From Ascochyta rabiei (lineage: Eukaryota > Ascomycota > Dothideomycetes > Pleosporales > Didymellaceae): a stretch of 64,000 nucleotides of DNA. The stretch is taken from NCBI RefSeq assembly GCF_004011695.2, contig NC_082416.1, positions 930,001 to 994,000 of the forward strand, in the 5' to 3' direction. Position numbers and translations under genes: made by a program. Under the pieces are notes generated by a model, which was given only the letters and a program-made list of their open reading frames with translations, was not told where the DNA came from and did no database searches. Below are positions 34,403 through 45,001 of this stretch, piece by piece. How positions within the stretch are numbered: the stretch's first letter is position 1; every line of letters begins with the position of its first letter.

Positions 34403-37348
34403 TACGTTATTACATTGTCTATTTAGACAATATCCTAATCTATTTAGGCATAAAAGAAGATTACATACAGCATGTAAAGGATGTACTACAAAGACTACAC
34501 AAGTCTAAGTTATACATTAAACTTAGCAAGTGTAAGTAGCACACTTAACGTACAGAGTACCTTAGATACGTAATCAGCCCTAAAGGGGTTAGTATTAACC
34601 TAGAACAGGTGAAAACGATCCAGGAATGGCCACAACCACAAACAGTCTGCAATATTTAAGTGTTTATTAGTTTTATAAATTACTATTAACAATTTATCTA
34701 TAGTTTCTCTAAATTAGCCTTACTATTAACCGAAATGACCTATAAGACCCCAGGATCTGCTAGAGGGGGTCCGGCAATAAGAAGAGAGGAAGGCCAGAAA
34801 ATGGATATCAGAGAAAAAGGCAGATCTGCCTTCTAGAAACTTAAGGACGTGTTCACCCAAGTTCCTATACTCTCCTACTTTAATCCTTATTAGAAAACAA
34901 GAGTAGAGGTAGACGCGTTAGGAGGCGCAATCTTAGGCATTGTAAGCCAGTATGTGCTAGAAGGATCTAGAACAGGTTAATAGAGGCCTATTAGTTTCTT
35001 TTCTTGTAAATTAATCTAAGTGGAATACAATTACAATACTTATAACAAGGAACTGCTTGTAATTGTTAAGAGTTTAGAGCACTAGCGTTACTACCTTAAA
35101 GGTATATACTTTAAAATCCTTACAGACTATAAGAACCTAAAGTAGTTTATAGAAACTAAGACTCTTAACTATTACTAGGTTTAGTCCTATCTGGCCTTGA
35201 CTTGGTTTGATTTCACCCTTACCTACCGACTAGGGACTACTAATCCCGCAGATAGACCCTTAAGGCGACCAGATTATAAGGCAGAGACAGAGAAACCTTC
35301 ACTAAAGTACAACAAAGCTTTTGTCCAGCCTCTTTAAGATTTGTTCTCTTCTAAAGGAAAGAACAACTTCCTTATGTTAGCTGTTATAACATAAGCATCT
35401 CTAAGGTCTAAAGAATAATCAGAAATTGTTAAAGCCCTCTAGAAGTTCTAAGCAAAGGAAAGTACTGTAACTAGGGATCTGCATAACTATAAGAAAGAAT
35501 CTATAGTTAAACCAGACTTAGATGCAACCTCTAATAGATACAACACTGAAACGGACTATAATAACCTAGAACAACTTGCTACAGGCAACAAGGCCTTAAA
35601 GCACTTGACTACTCCAGAAGAGAAGTCTAAGGCTCTCTAAGAGTGCCATGACAATCCACTTGCAGGACACTTTAAGGTTAAGAAGACACTAGAGAAGCTT
35701 TAACAACGCTATAAGTAGAAGGGGATAAGGAAGGATATAGAAGACTATTATAATAACTGTTTAGTATGCAAGAAGGTAACGCTAGCACGTTACAAACTAT
35801 ATAGTCTTCTAGCACCTCTAACTCCTCTAAACGTAGCCTAGGAGAGCGTAACAATGGATTTTATTACAGAGTTACCCTCTAGCTGCCTAAACAATTAGGT
35901 ATATAACGCTATCTTAGTAGTAGTATATAGACTTACCAAAATGTCTTACTACATTCTAGCCAGGGCAGATTGGGATGGAACGGACCTAGCCTAATCCTGG
36001 ATAAGAGAAGTAATACGCTTACATAGTGTCCCTAAAACAATAATTTTAGATAGAGGACCACTTATGTCAGCTAAGCACTAGGATACTTTCTAATACTACT
36101 TAAATTTAAGAAGGGTGTTAACGTCCGCTTACTACCCACAAACGGATAGACAAACCGAAAGACAGAACCAGACACTTAAACAATACCTAAGGTGCTACTG
36201 TTACCTAGAACAAGACAATTAGAGCCTATAGATATTAGTTGCAGAGTTTACGTATAACAATAGCATACATGCAACTATAGGCACTACACTGTTTAGAGCA
36301 TACTACGGCATAGACCCTGTTAGTCCTAACTAGCCCAGTATGCCTTACGGGAGCGGGGAATCACCCCTAGGGCAACAAGTAGCCACAAAGGTTATTGCTT
36401 TGCAACAGAAGTGTAAGAGGAAAATTATTACTGTAAATAAGTACTAAAAGTTATATATAGACAAGAAACGCTTACTACATACGTTTAAAATAGGGGATTA
36501 AGTTATAGTTTCAAATCAGCATATAAGATCAACAAGGCCTAAGAAAAAGCTAGACTAGAAATACTTAGGACTAGGCCACATAGTGGACCAATATGGCCTA
36601 ACAGCATTTAAAGTCGATCTTCTAGGCCTATAGAGCGTACATCTAGTCTTCTATGCGTCCTTACTAGAACCATATAATCTAAGGAGTCTTATTCTACACC
36701 TAGAGACTCTAATTGTAGACATATTACGTAAATACAGCAATAATGTTTACAATGTAGACATAATTCTAGATAGGCGCAAAGGAGACAACAATTAGTAGGA
36801 GTATTTAGTGAAATAGACTAGCTATAGAGAAGAAGAAAACTTATAGGAGCCTAGCCAAAATATCTCTAGTAACGTACTTTAACAATTTTGGAAATCTAAA
36901 GGCATTAAGCCTAAGAGAAATCCTAAGGGGAAAGAGACTACTAAGCGTTAAGGGCAACCCCCTAAAAAGAAGAGGGATAAGCAAAGGCAATAAGATGATC
37001 CTAAGGAGACAACGTACCTTTACCAGTTTTCCTATAGGGTTTTTAGGGTGTTTAACAGCATTAAACTCTAGAACTACCTTAGCCTACCTTATAAGCCTAG
37101 GTAAAGGTCTATAATAGACTATAAGGAACCTATGCTATCTATAACACCTCTATAGGAATCTTATAAGGTTAAGGGAATTCTAACATTATAAGAAGAAAAC
37201 ATTTTATAAAAGCAAGTACTCTATTAAACTTAAGCCTAAGGCTTAGGTATATCTAGGATTTCTAAGGGAAATCTAACTATAGAAATTGTTTATAGTTATA
37301 GTATTGTTAGTGTTATAATAGTCTATAATAGACTATAATGCAGCACCC

Positions 37349-38290
37349 TTACTCCCTTCCAGCCGCATTATAGTTATCTAGCTTCTTCTAAAGCGCCTTA
37401 ATCTTCTTAGTCGCAGCCGTCTTCTTAGCGCCAGAAGAAGCCGCCTTCTCACTTAAGAGCACGGCCATTAGAGCAGTCAGGGCGTTGCTAAGCCTCTTGA
37501 ACTCGCCAGCATGGTTAGGGATGTGCTCGCGGACCCTGGCCTATAAGGGGTTAGAATAGTCTATTAGGGAACAGAGGGAGTATACATACCTTCTTGCAAG
37601 AGGTATTAACCTCCTTAGCCAGCATCTTAGTAATAGTGTTCTTAAGGGCGCGCTTACTAACCTCAGCCTAGGCTAATATAGACTTCTTGCTGCGTTAGCG
37701 TTAATCAGGGCAAAACTCAGATTGAGGATCCTTATCCCCACCAATGGCACCAGAGTGCAGGTAGAGATAAGCAGCGTGAGGGGTGTACAAACTACCTATA
37801 ATAAGTCATAATAGACTAAAACAACACTAAGGGATAACTTACTAGGAATAGGCCTGTAAAATAGACTAAGAGTGCAACATAAGGTCATACTTGGCCGCCT
37901 TCTTCTTAGGAACAGTTATGGGGCGCAAAGGACGCACGCTATTGACCTCAGGGGCCTCTATGTTAAGGACGCCATCTTCCAAATTACAGAGGATAATGTG
38001 GATCTTACTAAGCTGGTTGTTATAGTCCTTATAGAGCTGTTAAAGTTAGTTATTATAACCTATAATAGATTATAGTTAGTCTAAAGGATAAAAATACATA
38101 CAGCAATACACTCTTAGTTAGCAGAGAAGCACCTGAAGCAGCGCATGACCTGTTCCTTGTTACTAGAAGCTGTCTCTAGCTGCCAGGACTTGTACAGGTT
38201 GCGATTGTCCTTAGTAAGCTAGGCATAAACACAACTAACCCTGCTACAATGCTTAAATTAACTAGAAGTAAAGCTGCAAATGTACTAAAC
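37349..38290 (-). pseudogene. Antisense accessory ORF of gypsy copy 2
   Basis: Opposite to gag-pol, between integrase and the 3' LTR. From the C-terminal end: AGRE stop at 37,349, the Lys-rich KKTAATKKIKAL, the block REHIPNHAGEFKRLSNALTA, then a splice-like gap (GTATGT...CTTATAG), then KRALKNTITKMLAKEVN, LHSGAIGGDKDPQSEF and, further up, NQLSKIHIILCNLEDGV. It matches the plus-strand frame of copy 1. Few stops are seen compared with gag-pol. Function unknown; the 5' limit is approximate. Confidence 0.6.
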
Positions 38291-38882
38291 GTAAAGCTAA
38301 ATAGACTAGACGCTATTATAGGCTATATTGTTACTAACTGCGTTTAAATCTATAGTTACGTGTAGCCTTAACAGAGAAAGGGCTTAGTAGTGGTAGTATA
38401 GTAGGCTTAGGGCCAGGAAATGCTTATATAGTGCGGTTTAATTCTAAAGAACTTAGTCAGCCACCTATAGGACCCTAATAACCTATGTAAACCTATAAGG
38501 ACACATTCTAGAACAACAAAGGAAAATCTATTTAAGCTAATAGATATTATTAACTTACTAAAAAGAGGAGTAGAGTGTAGTAGTAATAGTCTAAAATAGG
38601 GAAGTATAATAGTTATACCTGGACCCTAAGCTAGCAGCACGTAGACCTACTTATTTTGCAGGCAACTGCGCAAAATTAGAGGTAAGAGAAGAAGTAAAGT
38701 AAAGGTGAAGGTGGAGGAGGCTGAATCCCCTAACAGGTTTAAGGAAAATCCTTCTACTACTAAAACACGCACCTAGGGTAACAGTAATGCCCTGTAGACT
38801 ATAATAGTCTATAATTACTTACTTAATCTTAAAAGCCCACTATCTTGGTTACTTAGGACAAGTAACCCTAGAAGGGGGATAT

Positions 38883-39079
38883 TGTTAGGCCTACTTCTTC
38901 TGCTTGTTCTGTATAAAGAGCTAAGGGTCTAATTGCGTAGCAGGGGTGGCGTAACTATATAGCCTACGTGAATTGCTCTGATCCTTTCAGCAGCGATTCG
39001 TCTATCCATAACCTGCAAATACACACTCCATCTTCAAATGCTCAATAACGTGCCACCCCTCTGAAAAGAGATCCTAACA
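38883..39079 (+). repeat. 3' LTR of gypsy copy 2
   Basis: 197 bp, TGTTAGG...CCTAACA, followed by the right CTTAT duplication. Confidence 0.9.
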
Positions 39080-39099
39080 CTTATAGTCTATAATAGGTG

Positions 39100-42000
39100 A
39101 TAATAGATCCTAAGAGATGCTTGTAAGCTTAGCTGAGTTAATCCTAGAGTGTAACGCTGTTAAACACCCTAAAAACCCTGTAGGAAAACTGGTAAAGGTA
39201 CGTTGTCTCCTTAGGATACTCTTATTGCCTTTTCTCCTTCCCCTTCTTCTTTAGGGGTTAACCTTAACCCTTATAGGTCTTTTTTTTTAGATTCCTTTTT
39301 AGCATAATGCCCTTAGATTTCTAAAATTGTTAGAGGACGTTACTAGAAATATTTTAACTAGGCTCCTAGGAGTTCTCTTCTTCTCTATAGCTAGTCCATC
39401 TAACTAGATATTCCTACTAATTGTGTTCTCCTTTGCGCCTATCTAGTATAGTGTCCACTTTGTAGACATTATTACTGTGTTTGCGCAGCGTGTCTATAAT
39501 TAGGACCTCTAGGTATAGAATAAGGCCCTATAGATTATAAGGCTCTAGTAATAACGTATAGAAGACTAGATATACGCTCTATAAGCCTAAAAGGTTAACT
39601 TTAAATGCTGTTAGACTATACTGGTCCACTATGCGACCTAGACCTAGGTACTTCTAGTTAAGCTTTTTCTTAGGCCTTGTTAACCTAATGTGCTAATTTA
39701 ACACTATTACTTAATTACCTATTTTAAACGTATGTGCTAAGCGTTTCTTATCTATATATAATTTCTAGTATTTGTTTACAGTAATAATTTTCTTCTTACA
39801 TTCTTGTTACAAAGTAATAACCTTACTAGCTACTTGTGCCTCTAGAGGTAATTCCCTAACGCTATAAGGCATACTAGGCTAGTTAGGACTAATAGGATCT
39901 ATACTGTAGTATACTCTAAACAGCGTAGTGCCTATAGTTATATATATACTATTATTATATATAAACTCTGCAACTAATATCTATAGGCTCTAATTATCTT
40001 ATTCTAGGCAATAATAGCACTATAGGTACTGTTTAAGTGTCTAATTCTGTCTTTTAGTCTGCCTATCCATCTATAGATAATAAGCAGAAGTTAATACCCT
40101 CCTTAAGTTTAAGTAGTGTTAGAAAGTGTCTTAGTGTTTAGCCGCTATAAGTAGGCCCCTATCTAAGATTATCCTCTTTAGGACACTATATAGGCGTATT
40201 ACCTCTCTTATCTAGGATTAAGCTAGGTCTGTGCTCTCCTAATCAGCTCTAGCTAGAATGTAGTAAGCTATTTTAGTAAGTCTACAGACTATAACTAAGA
40301 TAGCGTTGTATACCTAGTAGCTTAAGTAACTTAGAAGTAATTCTATAATAAAATCTATAGTAACCTCTTTCTAGGCTGTATTTAGAGGAGATAAGGGTGC
40401 TAGGAGACCGTATAGCTTGTAACGCGCTAGCATTAACTTCTTACACACTAGGCAGTCCTTATAGTAGTCTCTTACATTTTTTCTTATTCCTTTCTACTTA
40501 TAGTAGTGTTACAGCTTTTCTATTGTCTTCTTGCCTCTAAAATGTCCTCTAAGTAGATCGTCATAGCATTCTTAGAGCGCCTTAGACTTTTCCTCAGGAG
40601 TAGTTAAGTGCTTTAACCTCTTGTTGCCTACAACAGGCTGTTCTAGCCTATCCTAGTCCGTTTTGCTATTGTATCCCTTAGAGGTTGCCTCTAAGTCTAG
40701 TTTAACTATAGACTCTTCCTTATGGTTGTGTAGGTCCCTAGTTGTAGTACTTTCCTTTACTTAGAAATTCTAGAGGGCTTTAACAACTTCTGATTGTTCT
40801 TTAGACCTTTAGGATGCCTATGTTGTAACAGCTAACACTAGGAAATTGTTCTTTCCTTAAGAGGTAAGCAAGTCTTAAAGAGGCTAAACAAAGGCTTTGT
40901 TATACTTTAACAAAGGTTTCTCTATCTCTACTCTATAGTCTAGTTGCCTTAAAGGTCTATCTGTAGGATTAGTAGTCCCTAGTTGATATATAAGGATAAA
41001 ATTAAACTAAGTTAGGGCTAGATAGGATTAAACCTGGTAATAGTTAAGGGTTTTATTCTCTATAAACTACTTTAGGTTCTTATAGTCTGTAAGGACCTTA
41101 AAGTGTATACCTTTAAGGTAGTGGCGCCAGTGTTCTAGGCTCTTAATAATGGCTAGCAGTTCTTTGTTATAAGTATTGTAATTGTATTCCACTTAGATTA
41201 ATTTACAAGAAAAGAAACTAATTAGCCTCTATTAACCTATTCTAACATCTTCTGGTACATATTAACTCAGTATGCCTAAGATCGCGCCACCTAACACGTC
41301 TACCTCTACTCTTGTTTTCCTATAAGGATTAAAGTAGGAGAGTATAGGTACTTAGGTGAAAGCGTCTTTAAGTTTCTAGAAAGCAGATCTGCCTTTTTCG
41401 CTAATGTTAATTTTCTGGCTTTCTTCTCTCCTTATTGCTGGACCTCCCCTAGCGGATCCTGGGGTTTTGTAGGTTATCTTAGTTAATAGTAAAGCTAATT
41501 TAGAGAAACTGTAGATAAATTGTTAATAGTAGTTTATAAAGCTAATAAATACTTAAATATCCTAGACTGTTTGTAGTTGTGGCCACTCCTAGATTGTTTT
41601 CACCTGTTCTAGGTTAATACTAACTCCTTTAGAGCTAATTACGTATCTAAGATACTCTATACGTTAAGTGTACTACTTATACTTACTAAGTTTAATGTAT
41701 AGCTTAGACTTACGTAGTCTCTGTAGTACATCCTTTACATACTGTATGTAGGTTTCTTTTGTCTCTAAGTAGATTAGGATATTGTCTAAATAGACAATGT
41801 AATATACGTTAACTAGTCCTGTAAGAGCATAGTTAATATATACTTAAAACTAGGCAGAGGCATTAGTTAGGCTAAAAGGTATAACTATATACTTATATTG
41901 TCTGTATCTAGTATAGAAAGTAGTCTTCTACTTATCTCCTTCTACAATACAAATCCTATAGTAGGCCTCTCTTACATTAAGCTTAGTAAAATACCTTGCT

Positions 42001-44270
42001 TAAGAGAGCCTCTCTAGTAACTCTGTAATTAGAGGTAGTAGGTGTTAGTTCTTAACTGTAACCTTATTAAGGCCCTAATAGTTAATGTAAAGTCTTAGGC
42101 TACTGTCTTTCTTCTTTACAAAGAGTATAGGTGCCCCTACTAGAGACTTTAAGTAACATATCTATCCTCTTGCTATATACTCCTAAAGATAGTTTTAAAG
42201 TATCTCTAGCTTAGTTACTAAGAGGTTATATAATAGTTAGTAAGGTAGAACACTATTAGGTGTTAGAGTTATAGACAGATTGTGGTGGCTATGCTCTAGG
42301 AGACTCTTAGAGTCCTCCTCTAAGCCTACATCTGCAAACTCTGCATATTCTGGAGGTAAATAACCTATAGTGTCATCTTCTAACCCTCTATAGCCTACGA
42401 AGTTAATAAGGTACGCGTAGACGTCCGTATTAGGTTCTCTTATACTACTCTTAAACTGCTTAGCGTCTTCTATAGCTACTTTAGTAAACAGGATAACCTT
42501 ATTGTCCTTGTTCCTCTAAAAGAGTATGCGTCTAGTAGCGTAGCTAATTCTTAGATTAACTATATTAATCTAGGGTAGACCTAAGTACACTAAGTATCTT
42601 TAGAGGTCTGTTACTATAAATAGTACTTAATAGGTCTTTTTATGCCTATGTGAATTAGTAATAGTTATATCTACTGTTGTGGTACTATACACTGTTAATT
42701 TACCCCTATCTACGCCTTCTGCTAGCAGCTTAGGTAAGGGGTCTACTTAGAGCTCCTGTTCCTTTGCTAGAGTAGCTAACATTAAGTTTAGCTAGGAACC
42801 TCTATTAATTATAGCTTCTATAGGCTTAGAGGATTAAACTGTGCACTGCACAGTTAACAACTAAGAGGGATAAGAGTAAAGGGCTCCCCTTAATTTCCCT
42901 AAGTCCCTTATTTCCTAGTTTAACGTAATATAGGCGGAAAGGTATAGGATTAGTCTTTCTACCCTTTCCCTTTTCCTAAATTAGTGTTTAAGCCTTCCTT
43001 AGATTCCACTAAGGTGTCCTTCTGGTTAGCTGTGTCACCCTTGTCCTTTAGAGGGCTTTAGCACTTAGCTGCAGTATAACTAAACTTTCTGCAGTTATAA
43101 CAGGTCTAACCCTTGCCCTTATCTTAGGTGCTAGTAGTTCTGTGTGCAGACAGCCTGTTATAGCCTCTATTAGCCTATTTTTGTTTCTTTAGGGGTTTTT
43201 CTAATTCCTCTACCTCTTCTCTCTTGTTGCTAGCCTTTTATGGCCACCTCTTTGCAGGAGTAGCCTTTAATTCTTTATCTAGGTTCTTTCTGCAGTAGAT
43301 AACGTTTGCATGTTCTTCTATTATTAGAAGGTTACTTCGTCTATTAATAGGGAGTAGAAATAGATCTCTCTAAATGTCTTTATGTAGAGCTAAGATATAC
43401 TCTATTACTTAGAGTTCTAGGGTTTAAGCTAAGCCTAGTTCTTCCTATAAGGGTTAAAGGGCATCTAGCAAATCTATAGGTAACTAATTTAGCTTCTGTT
43501 AGATTCTCTTAAGAGTCTTGTAGGCTTGTTTTTTTTGTTCTAACAGCGTTCCTAGGGCATTTAACATAACAGCTTTCAGTATTTCCTAGGTAGGTAGCTA
43601 GGATAGAGAACTAGTCTGTTCTGTTGTATAATAGGATTTCTATAGAGTCTTAAGTGGCTTAGAAAGGTATATTATCCTAAAATCCACCTTCTAGCTCTCC
43701 TTTGTAAAGTTAATTAGTAAGTATAGGAAATACAATTTACAGTTATGTTCCTAGTAGTTGTATTCTGCTCTTAACTTCTTGTTGTATCTTTGTAGTAGAT
43801 CTAGCTTTAGAAGGTTGCCTAATAGACCTAAGGATGTTTTTATAAGGGTCCTAAGTAGAGTTATGGTTAGAGGGAGTACTAATGTGTCTCCTAACTTATA
43901 TTTAGCCCTTAATTAACAGAGTTAATCAATCTTACTTTGCCTCTAGGTTCTTTTTAACCAATTGCGGAGATCTGCTAGTTCTTAGTCTGTTAGAGAACAT
44001 AGTGTAGCGTTCTGGACCATTATAGGTGTTTATGGCCTAGGAGGAGTTAGTAACTGTCCTCCTAGTCTCTGCTTATTTACTCCACCTTTAGCTAGACTAG
44101 AGTTCTCTGCAGCGTCTCCTTTAGCAGAGGGAGGTTGGCTTTAGATGCAAGCGGTAGCAGAGTCTTCCTTAACAATAAATCCAGAGGGCACTGGTGTACC
44201 TAAGGGTTAACTGCTTTTAGACTAGCTTACTTATTGGCTCTGTTGTCTAGTCTGCATTTTAACAACGTGT
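39100..44270 (-). pseudogene. gag-pol relic of gypsy copy 1
   Basis: The reverse-complement counterpart of the copy 2 gag-pol: integrase about 39.6-40.7 kb, RNase H about 41.1-41.4 kb, reverse transcriptase about 41.7-42.2 kb, protease/gag 42.3-44.2 kb. It lacks the pogo insertion. The region matching the pogo site (about 41,800) is intact and shows the empty site. Broken by many TAG/TAA codons. Confidence 0.8.
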
Positions 44271-44288
44271 ATTAGGGAGCGATTTAAA

Positions 44289-44491
44289 TATTAGGATCCC
44301 TTTCAGGAAGGGTGGCACGTTATTAAGCACTTAAAGATAGAGAGTGTAATTGCAGGTTATAGATAGACAAATTGCTCCTAAGTAATTAGAGCAATCTGGC
44401 CAGGTTATATAGATACGCCACCCCTGCTCCATTTACCAGGTCTTTAGTCTTCGGTCTTAGTGCGGAGCACCTAGGGACTAGGGACCTAACA
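44289..44491 (-). repeat. 5' LTR of gypsy copy 1
   Basis: 203 bp. Its first base pairs read TATTAGG where TGTTAGG is expected, a RIP-type change. It is followed by the right GTAGG duplication. Confidence 0.88.
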
Positions 44492-45001
44492 GTAGGGTAT
44501 ATTAGTAGTTAAGGCGTATAGAGGAGTAGAGGTAATATATAGATAGTAGACAAAGAGGGCTTATTATAGGCTTTAGGCTATATAGCTATAGACTAGGTTT
44601 TAATTCTCTAGGTTAGGTTAGCATAAAGAGATAGACGCTTTAGATAAGAACCTACTATTAGGCAACAATTATATCTAGTAACCTTAGTCTTAGACTTCCT
44701 AGTTACAGCCTTCTTAACTCCTAACTTCTAGCTGTGCTTGTAGTGTTAAGGTAGCAATAGGAGCTCTAAATAGTTAAAGCTCTAGTAAGGGTAAGATTGT
44801 GGTATATAGGAAAGCATATTATTAAGATATTAGATAGCTTTAGGTAATAATAGTAGTTTAGTACGGGTAGGGACAGGAAGATTTAGCTAAGGTAGGGCGT
44901 CCTACTATGCTGCAAGCGTTAGTTAGCTACTAGAGTCTGTAGGAGGTACTAGCGCAGATCTTAAACTCTAGCAGCTAACTAACGCTTGCGCTAGTAACTC
45001 T

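Larger units (their letters stand above)
30090..36890 (+). pseudogene. gag-pol relic of gypsy copy 2
   Basis: A RIP-broken polyprotein. A CCHC knuckle is at 31,244-31,285 (CYNCRKFSYTAAKC; Gly-His of the motif changed to Ser-Tyr). The reverse transcriptase runs from about 32,210 (LFVKKKDSSLRLYINY) to FSLTNAPA and resumes after the pogo insertion with YLDNILIYLGIKEDYIQHV (the YLDD box altered to YLDN). An RNase H-like section is near 34,860-35,280. The integrase section starts near 35,640 (HDNPLAGHFKVKKTLEKL, CLVCKKV zinc-binding pattern) and runs to about 36,700, including TMDFITELP. Many TAG/TAA codons make it non-functional. Confidence 0.85.
29861..39079 (+). mobile_element. Ty3/gypsy-type LTR retrotransposon copy 2 (inner, plus strand)
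   Basis: Bounded by two 197-bp LTRs (29,861-30,057 and 38,883-39,079) and the 5-bp duplication CTTAT (29,856-29,860 and 39,080-39,084). It is inserted into copy 1 in opposite orientation. Internal order: gag with a zinc knuckle, protease region, reverse transcriptase (interrupted by a pogo element), RNase H, integrase, antisense ORF, a polypurine tract AAGGGGGATA, then the 3' LTR. The LTRs are a diverged variant of copy 1's: the 3' halves are alike and the 5' (U3) part differs. Confidence 0.9.
27931..44491 (-). mobile_element. Ty3/gypsy-type LTR retrotransposon copy 1 (outer, minus strand)
   Basis: Bounded by two 203-bp LTRs (27,931-28,133 and 44,289-44,491) and the 5-bp duplication GTAGG (27,926-27,930 and 44,492-44,496). 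A polypurine tract (AAGGGGGATA-type, minus strand) abuts the 3' LTR at 28,134. The gag-pol relic reads from 44.27 kb down to 39.1 kb. The 3' portion lies at 28.1-29.86 kb because copy 2 is inserted between. The two LTRs differ only by C/T and G/A changes where I compared them. Confidence 0.88.
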
